DNA of 64,000 bases from SCUB01 sp041918675 (GTDB lineage: Bacteria > Pseudomonadota > Alphaproteobacteria > Rhizobiales > Xanthobacteraceae), in NCBI GenBank assembly GCA_041918675.1, contig JAYRVF010000014.1:310001-374000 (forward strand), given 5' to 3'. Each line of letters begins with the position of its first letter. Positions within the stretch are counted from its first letter, which is position 1. Made by a program: the position numbers and the translations under genes. A model generated the notes under the pieces. It was not told where the DNA came from. It saw only the letters and a list, made by a program, of their open reading frames with translations, and did no database searches. This document shows, one piece after another, positions 17,333 to 26,879 of the stretch.

Positions 17333-17843
17333 CCGATCAAACCCGTCTTGCCTTTTTTCCGCGCGGTCGAAGCGTGTTTCAGCGCGGTCGAAACGTCCCG
17401 GCCATGCCGGTGCCATAAGCGATCGTCAAGAGAATTGGATATCGATGATGCCGGAAAATGACGGCGGCGGCTCTCAAGCGTTAAGCCCCTGAAGCGTCAA
17501 GCCCTTCAAGACCGGCCGCTCGGCCCCTGCACCCCGTCCCACCCTTTCACCAACTCCCCTTTTCGCGAGCGATTTTACGCCCCGGCCGGGCGGCCAGCCA
17601 ACTCACGCTTGCTTACCAATTGTTACCCAAAACCTGTCGCATTGGTGCCATCGACCGGCCATCTTCGCGGATCGGCCAAAAGGCGAAAGATCACTCGCGG
17701 GATAGCGTCGGAAAATAAAAATTGATGTAATTACAATAACTTGAGTTAAACCACGCGACCCGCGCGCGGCCTTTCGGCACCCCCGAAAAGCAATGTCCCG
17801 GCCAAACGGCCGGGACACAGTGGCAGGACTGGAATTGTAACAA
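17333..17843. other. Gap between ftsZ and lpxC
   Basis: The 511-bp stretch holds the ftsZ terminator (17795-17816), an AT-rich segment at 17711-17750 with the palindrome TGTAATTACA (17726-17735), and a 15-bp near-perfect direct repeat (17361-17375 and 17382-17396, one mismatch). The AT-rich part is a candidate promoter for lpxC. No gene is seen. Confidence 0.5.
17795..17816 (-). terminator. Hairpin terminator after ftsZ
   Basis: A perfect 9-bp stem (GTCCCGGCC/GGCCGGGAC) with a 4-nt loop lies 28 nt past the ftsZ stop; on the minus strand it is followed by ATTGCTTTTC, a weak T-tract. Confidence 0.65.
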
Positions 17844-19610
17844 TCAGTTGGCGCGCCGCAGGAAGGCGGGGATATCCAGATGATCCTCGGCCGGGTGCGA
17901 CTGCGGGGCGGGCCCCGGCCGTCCCATCTGGTCGAGACCCTGGGGCCGACCGCGCCGGGCGTAGTCGGAAACCGGCTCGGACTGCGGGCGCGGCATGCGC
18001 GGAGCCATGCGCTCGGGCAACGGCGGCATGCGGGGCGCGGCCGGACGCGCGGAGGCGGCCTGCTCTTCGTCCTCGCGACGGCCGAAGCCGTCGGCGATTC
18101 GCTGCAGCAGCGACTTGCGACGCCGCTCCGGCTGGTCGTCCATTTCCTCGCCGCGCGCCTGACGAATCTCGTTCTGCGCGGGCAGCGGCAGTTCATCGAA
18201 ATCCGGCATGCGCGGCGCGCGAACCGGAATCTGTTCGGCCACCGGCGGAACGAAGGCGGCCGGCGCCGGTTCGGCGTAATCCTCGTGCGAGGCCTCGCCA
18301 TGATCGGGGAAGAGCGAGGGACGCGTCTGGATCGTGCGCACCCGCACGTCGTCGTAGACGGCCTGCGCGGACGGCGCGTTCTGCATTTCCGGCGCGACCG
18401 CGGCCGCGATGGCCGCGAGCGCGGCGCGCTCGGCCCGCTCGGTCTGCGGCTTGGCCGTCATGACCGGCTCCCGCGCCGGCTGCATGTCCGGAACGATCGG
18501 GGCCTCGCCGCGCGCGGCGGCGGCCCGCTCGGCCAGACGCTGGTTGTCGGCGCGCAGACGCGCGGTGAGTTCGGCCAAACGATTTTCCGTCGAGCTGATG
18601 GCTTGCGCCACCGGCTGCTTGACGGGCGTCGCGGCGCGCGCGGCGGCCTGATCGACGCCGGTGGCCACCACCGACACGCGGATCATGCCGTCGAGGCTTT
18701 CGTCGAAGGTCGCGCCGACGATGATGTTGGCGTCCTGGTCGACCTCCTCGCGGATGCGGGTGGCCGCCTCGTCGACCTCGAACAGCGTAAGGTCCTTGCC
18801 GCCGGTGATCGAGATCAGGAGGCCCCTGGCCCCGCGCATCGAGGAATCGTCGATCAGCGGATTGGCGATGGCCTCCTCGGCCGCCTTCAAGGCGCGCTTT
18901 TCGCCGGTCGCCTCGCCGGTGCCCATCATCGCCTTGCCCATCTCGCCCATGACGGCGCGGACATCGGCGAAGTCGAGATTGATCAGACCTTCCTTCACCA
19001 TCAGGTCGGTGATGCAGGCCACGCCCGAATAGAGCACCTGGTCGGCCATGGCGAAGGCGTCCGCGAACGTCGTCTTCTCGTTGGCGACGCGGAACAGGTT
19101 CTGGTTGGGAATGACCAGCAGCGTGTCGACGACTTTCTGCAATTCGCCGATGCCCGCCTCGGCCACGCGCATGCGGCGCGCGCCCTCGAAGTGGAACGGC
19201 TTGGTCACGACGCCGACGGTGAGAATGCCCTGCTCGCGCGCGATCTTGGCGATGACCGGCGCGGCCCCGGTGCCGGTGCCCCCGCCCATGCCGGCGGTCA
19301 CGAAGACCATATGCGCGCCGGAAAGGTGGTCGCGAATCTCGTCGAGCACCTCCTCGGCGGCGGCGCGGCCGACTTCGGGCTGCGATCCGGCGCCCAGGCC
19401 CTGGGTCACCTGCGTGCCCATCTGGATGATGCGCTCGGCCTTGGACATGGTCAGCGCCTGCGCGTCGGTGTTGGCGACAACGAAATCGACGCCCTGCAGA
19501 CCGGCCGAAACCATGTTGTTGACCGCGTTGCCGCCGGCACCGCCGACGCCGAAAACCGTGATGCGCGGCTTCAGCTCGCGAATGTCGGGAATATTGAGAT
19601 TGATGGTCAT
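17844..19610 (-). CDS. ftsZ: Cell division protein FtsZ
   Basis: FtsZ is the tubulin-like GTPase that forms the division ring. The 588-residue product shows the GTPase core (GVGGAGGNAVNNM, the tubulin signature GMGGGTGTGAAP, and NLDFADVRAVM), then a very long variable linker of about 240 residues rich in Ala, Arg, Glu and Pro, and the conserved C-terminal peptide DIPAFLRRAN that binds FtsA and other partners. The long linker is usual in Hyphomicrobiales. It follows ftsA after 82 nt and ends with a terminator hairpin, so it closes the dcw transcription unit. Confidence 0.98.
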   Translation of the reverse strand: MTINLNIPDIRELKPRITVFGVGGAGGNAVNNMVSAGLQGVDFVVANTDAQALTMSKAERIIQMGTQVTQGLGAGSQPEVGRAAAEEVLDEIRDHLSGAHMVFVTAGMGGGTGTGAAPVIAKIAREQGILTVGVVTKPFHFEGARRMRVAEAGIGELQKVVDTLLVIPNQNLFRVANEKTTFADAFAMADQVLYSGVACITDLMVKEGLINLDFADVRAVMGEMGKAMMGTGEATGEKRALKAAEEAIANPLIDDSSMRGARGLLISITGGKDLTLFEVDEAATRIREEVDQDANIIVGATFDESLDGMIRVSVVATGVDQAAARAATPVKQPVAQAISSTENRLAELTARLRADNQRLAERAAAARGEAPIVPDMQPAREPVMTAKPQTERAERAALAAIAAAVAPEMQNAPSAQAVYDDVRVRTIQTRPSLFPDHGEASHEDYAEPAPAAFVPPVAEQIPVRAPRMPDFDELPLPAQNEIRQARGEEMDDQPERRRKSLLQRIADGFGRREDEEQAASARPAAPRMPPLPERMAPRMPRPQSEPVSDYARRGRPQGLDQMGRPGPAPQSHPAEDHLDIPAFLRRAN

Positions 19611-19692
19611 GTCTGCCTCTCGATCGTGCGCGCGACACGCGGCAATGCGTCCAGCCCCGCGGCGGACGAGCTATTGGTGAACTCTCGGGCCA

Positions 19693-21009
19693 TCAGAAGC
19701 TTTCGCGAAGCCATCGTCCGACCTTTCCAAAATAACCGTCAGTCCCTGTCATCGAATGCCGCGTGGCCCGCGGTTCGTAATGTTCCAGATGTGCGAATTG
19801 CGGATAGACCAGGAGCCCGGCCGGAACGGCGAAGGAGGCGCCCTTGGCGAGATCGGGAAGTCGCGACAGGCCGAGCGGGCGGCCGAGGCGGACGGGTCTG
19901 CCGATGACGCGCCGGGCAAGCTCGGGCACGCCGGTGAGCTGGGAGGCTCCGCCGGTCAGCACGACCCGCGCGCGCGGCTCGGCCGCGAACGGGGAATCGG
20001 CGAGGCGGTCGCGCACCATCTCAAGAATCTCCTCGACCCGCGGGCGAACGATATTCGCGATCGCGGCGCGGGAAACGACCTTCGGCGGCTCACGCTCATG
20101 GTCTCCGGCCGCCGGCACGGTCATGAGTTCACGCGCGTCCGAGCCGCCCGTGAGCACGTTCCCATATAACGTCTTGATTCGCTCGGCATCCGCAATGCAG
20201 GTATCCAGACCCCGCGCCAAATCGATCGTGATGTGTTGCCCGCCGAGCGCAAATCCGGCCGCGTGGACGAGACGCCCGCCGGAATAGGTCGCGATCGAGG
20301 TCGTGCCGGCGCCCATGTCGATGACGGCGGCGCCGAGATCGGATTCATCGTCGGTCAGAACCGCGAGGCCGGCCGCGTAGGAGCCCGCCGTGATCGCCTC
20401 GACCGTCAGATGGCAGCGCTCGACGACCAGCATCAGGTTCTTGACCACGGTGGCGTCGGCGGTGATGACCGCGATGTCGACGCCGAACTGGCGCGCCAGC
20501 ATGCCGCGCGGATCGCGGATGCCCTTGACGCCGTCGACCGCGTAGCCGACCGGCAGCGAATGCAGCACGGTGCGACCCGCGCCGGTGGCGTGAAAGGTTC
20601 CGATCGAGGTGACGTGCTGCATCGCGCCGAGATCGATCGCCCCGCCGCGGGCATCCGAGGAGGCCTCGACAAGATGGCTGTTGAGCCGTCCGGCCGTGAC
20701 CGAGAGCACGACGGCTTCCACCCGCACGCCGGCCATGCGCTCGGCGAGCGAGACGGCCTGGCGCACCGACTGTTCGGCCTCGTTGAGATCGATCACCGCA
20801 CCCGCCTTGATGCCGCGCGCCTGGACGTGGCTGAGCCCGAGCACGTCGACGGCATGGCTGCGTCCGCGCAGCGCGTCCGGCGAGGCGCAGGGCCGCAGCC
20901 GTCCGATCAGGCAGGCGATCTTGCTCGTGCCGATATCGAGCGCGGCCACCAGCGCGGCGCGCTTGCGCGGCAATGGCCGCATCTTCGGAGCAAAGCCGCC
21001 GTCGCTCAT
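19693..21009 (-). CDS. ftsA: Cell division protein FtsA
   Basis: FtsA is the actin-like protein that ties FtsZ to the membrane. The 438-residue product has the phosphate-1 motif ALDIGTSKIACLIG, the second phosphate motif VIDMGAGTTSIA, the adenosine motif LTGGASQLTGVPELA, and the C-terminal amphipathic membrane helix (GKVGRWLRESF). ATG 21009 overlaps the ftsQ stop by 4 nt, so the pair is translationally coupled. The last 100 bp are less GC-rich than the rest. Confidence 0.97.
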   Translation of the reverse strand: MSDGGFAPKMRPLPRKRAALVAALDIGTSKIACLIGRLRPCASPDALRGRSHAVDVLGLSHVQARGIKAGAVIDLNEAEQSVRQAVSLAERMAGVRVEAVVLSVTAGRLNSHLVEASSDARGGAIDLGAMQHVTSIGTFHATGAGRTVLHSLPVGYAVDGVKGIRDPRGMLARQFGVDIAVITADATVVKNLMLVVERCHLTVEAITAGSYAAGLAVLTDDESDLGAAVIDMGAGTTSIATYSGGRLVHAAGFALGGQHITIDLARGLDTCIADAERIKTLYGNVLTGGSDARELMTVPAAGDHEREPPKVVSRAAIANIVRPRVEEILEMVRDRLADSPFAAEPRARVVLTGGASQLTGVPELARRVIGRPVRLGRPLGLSRLPDLAKGASFAVPAGLLVYPQFAHLEHYEPRATRHSMTGTDGYFGKVGRWLRESF

Positions 21010-22025
21010 GCGTCACCCGCCTTGCGCGCGTTCTTCTTTTCCTTGAGCCGCGCGGCGCGCGCCTCGGCGGCGGCTTCCGACAACCGCACCGTGACTCGGT
21101 CCGGCAGGCGCAGGTCGATGACGGTGATATCGCGGCCGGAGAGATGATCGTCGCGTTCGAGCACGGCCAGGCGCGTGAGCGCGGCCTCGACCTCCTCCTC
21201 GGGCAGCTTGACGTCGATGCCGTTCGAAAGACGCAGGTTCCAGCGTCGCTCGCCGACCAGCACGACCGCCTTGACCAAGCCGCGCACCGCCGGGTGGCGG
21301 TCGAGCACCGACAGGAACTCCTTGGCGCGCGTTTCGGCGCCCTTGCCGACAACGAGGGGCAGCGCCGTGACGCGCCGCGTCACCTCCGAATCCAGGATCT
21401 CGCCGTCCTCGGCGATCACCGATACATGGCCGTCCATCTGCCACAGGGCGAAGGCGGAGCGCTCGGTGATGTCGACCCGCAGGCGGCCCGGGTAGAATTT
21501 CAGGACGGTCGCTTCGCTGATCCAGGGATTGCGCTTGAGCCGCTCGCGCATGCCGGCCGCGTCGAGGAACAGCAGCGAGGCGCGGCTGGAAACGCCGCCG
21601 ATGGCGAGCACGTCCTCGACCGAAAGCTGCTTGCGGCCGTTGACGGCGACCTCCGCGATGCCGAAGCCGGCCGCGTTGGCGGCCGCGTCGCGCGCCTCGC
21701 GCAGGGACGCCGCCACGATGCCGAGGTGATCGCCTCTCACGACGCCGAAACCGAGGCTGCCGGCAAGGATCAGGCCGGTCGCGGCCAATCCAGCCCAGCG
21801 CGGGACATGGAGTTCGATGAGAGCGAGAAAGCCGAAGATCCGCGACGGCGCCGCCGCCGATCGCTTGCCGCGCCGCGCCGCGAGAGCCGGACGCGCGGCG
21901 GCGACGGGATGGGCGGACGCGCGCGGCGCGCGATGCCGTTGCCGGAAACCGTCAAGGATTTTTCGGGGCAGTCGCCGAAGCCGGTCCGAAATCGCCGCGA
22001 ACAGACGGTCCGTCCGCCCACTCAT
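21006..22025 (-). CDS. ftsQ: Cell division protein FtsQ
   Basis: FtsQ is a bitopic divisome protein. The sequence has a long basic cytoplasmic N-terminus, a single membrane segment (WAGLAATGLILAGSLGFGVV), a POTRA domain (AEVAVNGRKQLSVEDVLAIGG) and a C-terminal beta domain (NPWISEATVLKFYPGRLRVDI and following). ATG 22025 is used, which leaves 35 nt after ddl. The ATG at 22094 would overlap ddl by 34 nt and add 23 residues; neither has a strong ribosome binding site. It overlaps ftsA by 4 nt. Confidence 0.93.
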   Translation of the reverse strand: MSGRTDRLFAAISDRLRRLPRKILDGFRQRHRAPRASAHPVAAARPALAARRGKRSAAAPSRIFGFLALIELHVPRWAGLAATGLILAGSLGFGVVRGDHLGIVAASLREARDAAANAAGFGIAEVAVNGRKQLSVEDVLAIGGVSSRASLLFLDAAGMRERLKRNPWISEATVLKFYPGRLRVDITERSAFALWQMDGHVSVIAEDGEILDSEVTRRVTALPLVVGKGAETRAKEFLSVLDRHPAVRGLVKAVVLVGERRWNLRLSNGIDVKLPEEEVEAALTRLAVLERDDHLSGRDITVIDLRLPDRVTVRLSEAAAEARAARLKEKKNARKAGDA

Positions 22026-22060
22026 GGCTTTGGCCCCGCCGGCCTTTGGCCGTCGCGGCT

Positions 22061-23005
22061 TCAGCGACCGAGTGAGGCGTCCTCCACCATCCATTGCACG
22101 AGCTCGTCAAAAGAGATCCCCGCGTAGGCCGCGAGCTCGGGCACAAGCGACGTCTCGGTCATGCCGGGTTGGGTGTTCACTTCGAGGCAGACCAACCCCT
22201 GGGTCCCCTCGACGCGGTCGTCGAAGCGGAAATCCGCCCGGCTCACGCCCCGGCAGCCAAGCGCGCGATGCGCCGTCAGGGTTAGTCTTCGGACTTCCTG
22301 GTAAACAAATGGTGAAATTGGCGCGGGCAGGACATGTTTTGAGCCGCCGGGAGAATACTTTGCCTCGAAATCGTAGAATTTGACCGATGGCAGGATTTCG
22401 ATCACGTCGAGCACCCGCTCGCCCATGACGGCGCAGGTCAGCTCCTTGCCCGGGACGTAGCGCTCCAGCAGCACCATCTCGCCATGGCGCCAGTCGTCGC
22501 GATAAAGCTCCTGCGGCGGGTGTATGTGGGTCTCGGTGACGATGAAAACGCCGACGCTCGACCCCTCCGCGACCGGCTTGATCACATAGGGCGCGCGCAT
22601 CAGGTGCTTGGCGGCCGCCTCGAAACGCGACACCGTCATGCCCTCGGCCACCGGCACGCCCGCCTCCGCCATCAGCGTCTTGGCCACGTCCTTGCGCATC
22701 GCGACCGCGGACGCCATTACGCCGGAATGGCTGTAGGGGATGCCGAGGATTTCCAGCACGCCCTGCAGCGTGCCGTCCTCGCCGGGCGAGCCATGCAGCA
22801 CGTTGAGCGCGACATCGGGCTTGAGATCGCCAAGCACCGTCGCGATGTCGCGGCCGACATCGACCCGGCTGACGCGATAGCCGCGCCGCTCCAGCGCGTC
22901 CGCGCACGCCTTGGCCGAGCGCAGCGATACCTCGCGCTCCGACGACCAGCCCCCCATCAGCACCGCGACGTGTTTGGACACGCTAGTTCTCCGCTGTTTC
23001 GTCAT
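22061..23005 (-). CDS. ddl: D-alanine--D-alanine ligase
   Basis: Ddl joins two D-alanines for the peptidoglycan stem. The 314-residue product begins near KHVAVLMGGWSSEREVSL and has the ATP-grasp motifs (YVIKPVAEGSSVGVFIV; LVCLEVNTQPGMTETSLVPE), with the metal-binding Glu/Asn in EVNTQPGMT. ATG 23005 is preferred to the TTG at 23011. The stretch 22281-22390, encoding the segment around KFYDFEAKYSPGGSKHVLPA, is only about 48% G+C, yet the frame and motif are intact. Confidence 0.96.
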   Translation of the reverse strand: MTKQRRTSVSKHVAVLMGGWSSEREVSLRSAKACADALERRGYRVSRVDVGRDIATVLGDLKPDVALNVLHGSPGEDGTLQGVLEILGIPYSHSGVMASAVAMRKDVAKTLMAEAGVPVAEGMTVSRFEAAAKHLMRAPYVIKPVAEGSSVGVFIVTETHIHPPQELYRDDWRHGEMVLLERYVPGKELTCAVMGERVLDVIEILPSVKFYDFEAKYSPGGSKHVLPAPISPFVYQEVRRLTLTAHRALGCRGVSRADFRFDDRVEGTQGLVCLEVNTQPGMTETSLVPELAAYAGISFDELVQWMVEDASLGR

Positions 23006-23088
23006 TGCCAAGCCCGGCCCGGCGGTCCCTCCCCGCGATCCGTCGGACGAAGGCGACGGACGCGCGGTTCAAATCCCCGCCGGACCTG

Positions 23089-24018
23089 TCATGAACTCCC
23101 CGCGCCGACCCCGATCCGTTTGATCTCCCAACGCAGATCGATGCCGGAATGCTCCTTCACGCGGCGGCGCACTTCTTCGCCGAGATTTTCGATGTCGGCG
23201 GCGGTGGCATCCCCGGTGTTGATGAGGAAATTGCAGTGCATCTCGGAAACTTGCGCGCCGCCGACGCACAGGCCGCGGCAGCCGGCCGCGTCGATGAGCT
23301 TCCAGGCGCTGTGGCCCGCCGGATTCTTGAAGGTCGAGCCGCCGGTCTTTTCGCGGATCGGCTGCGCGGTCTCGCGATGGCGCTGCACCTCGGCCATGCG
23401 CGCGCGGATCGCCGAGGCGTCCTCGATCCGGCCGCGAAACAGCGCCGAGGTGAAGATCACCGACGGATCGACGCCGCAATGGCGGTAGGTGAAGCCCATG
23501 TCGGCGTTGGCGAAGACGCGCCGCTCGCCCGCGCGGCTAAGGCCCGTTGCTTCCACCAGCACGTCCTTGGTCTCCCCGCCATTGGCGCCCGCGTTCATGC
23601 GCAGCGCGCCGCCGATCGTGCCGGGAATGCCGAAATAGAATTCGAGCCCGCCGATGCCGGCCTTGGCCGCCTCCTCCGCCACGCGCTTGTCGAGACAGGC
23701 CGCGCCGGCGCGAATAGTGTCGCCCTCCGCGCGCGCCTCGCCGAAACCGCGCGCCGACAGGCGGATCGTCGCACCCGGCACGCCGCCGTCGCGCACGATC
23801 AGATTGGAGCCGACGCCGACGACGGTCACGGCAAGGTCCGGTGGTAGGCGCGCGAGGAAATAGCCGAGATCGTCCTCGTCCGCCGGCGTGAATAGCAATT
23901 GCGCCGGTCCGCCGACGCGAAACCAGGTGAGCGGCGCGAGCGGCTCGTTCGCCAGCAATCGCCCGCGCAGATCGGGCATCGCCTCCCGCAATCGCGGCGT
24001 GATGTCAGGAAACGACAT
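23089..24018 (-). CDS. murB: UDP-N-acetylenolpyruvoylglucosamine reductase
   Basis: MurB is the FAD/NADPH enzyme that makes UDP-MurNAc. The 309-residue type I protein has the FAD-binding N-terminal domain (PLTWFRVGGPAQLLF, VVGVGSNLIVRDGG), the segment GIPGTIGGALRMNAGANGGE, and the catalytic Ser in KTGGSTFKNP with the terminal Glu in VSEMHCNFLIN. It lies between murC and ddl on the same strand, with 141 and about 83 nt spacers. Confidence 0.97.
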   Translation of the reverse strand: MSFPDITPRLREAMPDLRGRLLANEPLAPLTWFRVGGPAQLLFTPADEDDLGYFLARLPPDLAVTVVGVGSNLIVRDGGVPGATIRLSARGFGEARAEGDTIRAGAACLDKRVAEEAAKAGIGGLEFYFGIPGTIGGALRMNAGANGGETKDVLVEATGLSRAGERRVFANADMGFTYRHCGVDPSVIFTSALFRGRIEDASAIRARMAEVQRHRETAQPIREKTGGSTFKNPAGHSAWKLIDAAGCRGLCVGGAQVSEMHCNFLINTGDATAADIENLGEEVRRRVKEHSGIDLRWEIKRIGVGAGSS

Positions 24019-24159
24019 GCATCACCCGCCTTCGCACCCCGCGCGCCCGCGACATACCCGCCCCATCGCATTTGCCATGGCCAAGCCTGTCCCGCCATTT
24101 CGGAACCATCGCGTCGCGCGCCGACCTTGCCGCCGGCGACGTCATGATGGCTGATTCGC

Positions 24160-25572
24160 TCAACGCTCCCCTCCGATCGCCGCGAGCTGGCTTGGGAGCG
24201 CGTAGGCCCAATTGGTGATGCTGCCGGCGCCGAGGCAGACGACGAAATCGCCCGGCCCGGCGATCGCGGCGATTTGCGCGGCAAGCGTCTCCGGCGATTC
24301 GAGCGCGACCGCGTGGCGGTGGCCATGGGCCTTGATGCCGGCGACGAGATCGTCGCGCAGCGCCCCCGCGATCGGCTGCTCGCCGGCGGGATAGACATCG
24401 GCGACGATGACGGTATCGGCGTCGTTGAAGCAGGTGCAGAACTCGTTGAACAGCGAGGACAGGCGCGTGTAGCGATGCGGCTGCATCACAGCGATCACCT
24501 TGGCCTTGGTCGCGCCGCGCGCGGCCCTGAGCACCGCGGCGATCTCCACCGGGTGATGGCCGTAATCGTCGAAGATCGTCACGCCGCGCCATTCGCCGGT
24601 GCGCGTGAAGCGCCGCTTGACGCCGCCGAAAGCGGCCAGCCCCTTGCGGATGTCGTCGTCGGAGATGCCGAATTCGATCGCGACCGCGATCGCCGCCGTC
24701 GCGTTGAGCGCGTTGTGCCAACCCGGCATCGGGATCGCCAATTGTTCGACCCGGCGCGCGCCGTTGCCCGCCCGCCCGCGTACCATCACCGCGAAGCGCG
24801 TGGTCGCGCCGTCGGCGGCGACGTCGACGAGGCGGACGTCGGCCTGCGGATTTTCGCCATAGGTAATGACGCGGCGATCCTCGATCTTGCCGACCAGGTC
24901 CTGCACCACGGGGTGGTCGAGGCACATCACGGCGAAGCCGTAGAACGGCAGGTTTTCGACGAAGGCGCGGAAGGCGTCCTTGATGGCGTCGAAGGTCTTG
25001 AAATGGTCGAGGTGCTCGGGATCGATATTGGTGACGACCGCGATTTCGGTCGGCAGTTTCAGGAACGTGCCGTCGCTTTCGTCGGCTTCCACCACCATCC
25101 ATTCGCCGGCGCCGAGCCGGGCGTTGGTGCCGTAGGCGTTGATGATGCCGCCATTGATGACGGTCGGGTCGAGGCCGCCGGCGTCGAGCAGCGCCGCCAC
25201 CAGCGAGGTCGTCGTGGTCTTGCCATGGGTTCCGGCGATGGCGACGCTCGACTTCAGCCGCATCAGTTCGGCCAGCATCTCGGCGCGGCGCACGACGGGA
25301 ATGCGTCGCTCGCGCGCGGCCGCGAGCTCGACATTGTCGCGCTTGATCGCCGAGGAGACCACCACCACCCCCGCGCCGGCGATATTGGCCGCGTCGTGAC
25401 CCACGTCGACGCGCACCCCCTTTTCGCGCAGGCGCCGGACATTGGCGTTCTCGGCCGCGTCCGAGCCGCTGACGGCGTAGCCGAGATTGACCAGCACCTC
25501 GGCGATGCCGCTCATGCCGATGCCGCCGATGCCGACGAAATGGATGAGACCGATCTGTCGCGGAAGCTTCAT
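24160..25572 (-). CDS. murC: UDP-N-acetylmuramate--L-alanine ligase
   Basis: MurC adds the first amino acid, L-Ala, to UDP-MurNAc. The 470-residue product begins MKLPRQIGLIHFVGIGGIGMSGIAEVL, has the Mur-ligase P-loop AGTHGKTTTTSL, NIDPEHLDHFKTFDAI in the central domain and the C-terminal domain motif DDYGHHPVEIAAVL. ATG 25572 matches the family start; the open frame that runs on to 26145 overlaps murG and is an artefact of GC-rich sequence. The gap to murG (25573-25726) holds no gene. Confidence 0.97.
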   Translation of the reverse strand: MKLPRQIGLIHFVGIGGIGMSGIAEVLVNLGYAVSGSDAAENANVRRLREKGVRVDVGHDAANIAGAGVVVVSSAIKRDNVELAAARERRIPVVRRAEMLAELMRLKSSVAIAGTHGKTTTTSLVAALLDAGGLDPTVINGGIINAYGTNARLGAGEWMVVEADESDGTFLKLPTEIAVVTNIDPEHLDHFKTFDAIKDAFRAFVENLPFYGFAVMCLDHPVVQDLVGKIEDRRVITYGENPQADVRLVDVAADGATTRFAVMVRGRAGNGARRVEQLAIPMPGWHNALNATAAIAVAIEFGISDDDIRKGLAAFGGVKRRFTRTGEWRGVTIFDDYGHHPVEIAAVLRAARGATKAKVIAVMQPHRYTRLSSLFNEFCTCFNDADTVIVADVYPAGEQPIAGALRDDLVAGIKAHGHRHAVALESPETLAAQIAAIAGPGDFVVCLGAGSITNWAYALPSQLAAIGGER

Positions 25573-25726
25573 TGCCTTGATCCTGTCGCCCGCGAGGATC
25601 GCCGCCGGCTTGGGCCGGACGCGCGCGGGCATCCCTTCACGAATTTTCGCGCAAATCGCGCGCTCGCCCCGAGGGCTTGGATGCCCCGCTTTCGTGCGGC
25701 CTGACAAGGGAAAAATTCCCTCGCCG

Positions 25727-26854
25727 CTAAGGGGCTTTCGCGGCCCGCCAATTCCCGCGCGCGACCGCTTCGACCAGGTCGGCGAGCCGTGCGTCGGCGT
25801 CAAGGCCGCCCTCGCCGCGCGCGGCCGTAGCCATCGCCCGGAGAAGGTCGGGCGCCGCGGCAAGCTCGGCGATCCTGCCGGCGAGCCATGCGGGGGAAAA
25901 ATCCGCCTGCGCGACGCGGATCGCCGCGCCCGCGCGCTCAAGCACGCCGGCATTGGCGAACTGGTCCTGATCGATCGCGCCGGGCAGCGGCACCAGGATC
26001 GAAGGCCGGCCGATCGCGGCAAGCTCGGCCACCGTCCCCGCGCCCGACCGCGCGACGATGAGATGGGCCGCCGCGTACCGCGCGGCGATGTCGGAAACGA
26101 ACGGCGCGAGCGTGGCCTTGACGGCGGCGCGATCATAGGCGGCACGAACGCGCGCCATGTCTTCCTCGCGTACCTGCTGGACGATATCGAGCCGCGCGCG
26201 CAGGCTCGGTTCGAGCAGCGCCACCGCCGCCGGCACGACGTCGGCCATGACGCGCGCGCCCTGGCTGCCGCCGAAGATCAGGAGGCGGAACGCATCGTCC
26301 GCCTCGGGAGACGAAAACGGTTCGGCCGCGGCCGCCGCGATCGCCGCCCGAACGGGATAGCCGGTCAGCCGCGCCTTGCGCGCGAAGGCGGGCCGGTCGT
26401 CGAGAATTCCGGGAAAGGAAATCGCGATCGCCGTCGCGCCGCGACCGAGCAGCCGGTTGGCGCGGCCGAGCACGGCGTTGGCGTCGTGGACGATCGTCGG
26501 CACGCGCAGAAGCATGGCCGCGGCGAGCGGCGGCAAGGTCGGGTAGCCGCCGAAGCCGACGACCGCGACCGGCCGCAACCGCCTGATCAGCGAGATCGCG
26601 CGCATGCCGCCGGCGGCGAGCATGGCGAAGGTGCGCGCCAGGGCGAGCGGGCCGCGCGAACGCACCGTCTCGCTCGGCACGATGTCGGTCATCTCGTCCG
26701 TGAACAGGCCGCTGTAGCGCGCCGCGCGCGTGTCGGTGACGAGGCGCACCCGATAGCCGCGCGCCATCAGCGCGGCGCCCAGCGCCTCGGCCGGAAACAA
26801 ATGGCCGCCGGTGCCGCCGGCGGCGAGCAGGATGAGCGGCGCCCCGTTCGCCAT
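25727..26854 (-). CDS. murG: UDP-GlcNAc transferase that makes lipid II
   Basis: MurG adds GlcNAc to lipid I on the cytoplasmic face of the membrane. The 375-residue product has LLAAGGTGGHLFPAEALGAAL at the N-terminus, VGFGGYPTLPPLAAA, and the C-terminal donor-site motifs FGGSQGARVM and ARSGAGTVAELAAIGRPSILVPLPGAIDQDQ. ATG 26854 is used, 25 nt after ftsW; the ATG at 26893 would overlap ftsW by 14 nt. It is part of the continuous minus-strand dcw run. Confidence 0.96.
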   Translation of the reverse strand: MANGAPLILLAAGGTGGHLFPAEALGAALMARGYRVRLVTDTRAARYSGLFTDEMTDIVPSETVRSRGPLALARTFAMLAAGGMRAISLIRRLRPVAVVGFGGYPTLPPLAAAMLLRVPTIVHDANAVLGRANRLLGRGATAIAISFPGILDDRPAFARKARLTGYPVRAAIAAAAAEPFSSPEADDAFRLLIFGGSQGARVMADVVPAAVALLEPSLRARLDIVQQVREEDMARVRAAYDRAAVKATLAPFVSDIAARYAAAHLIVARSGAGTVAELAAIGRPSILVPLPGAIDQDQFANAGVLERAGAAIRVAQADFSPAWLAGRIAELAAAPDLLRAMATAARGEGGLDADARLADLVEAVARGNWRAAKAP

Positions 26855-26879
26855 CGCCGCCCCGCGCTCCGGCAATGTC

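Noticed and set aside
24160..26145. A 661-residue version of MurC with a long N-terminal extension
   Set aside because: The extra part overlaps murG in another frame; the MurC family starts at ATG 25572.
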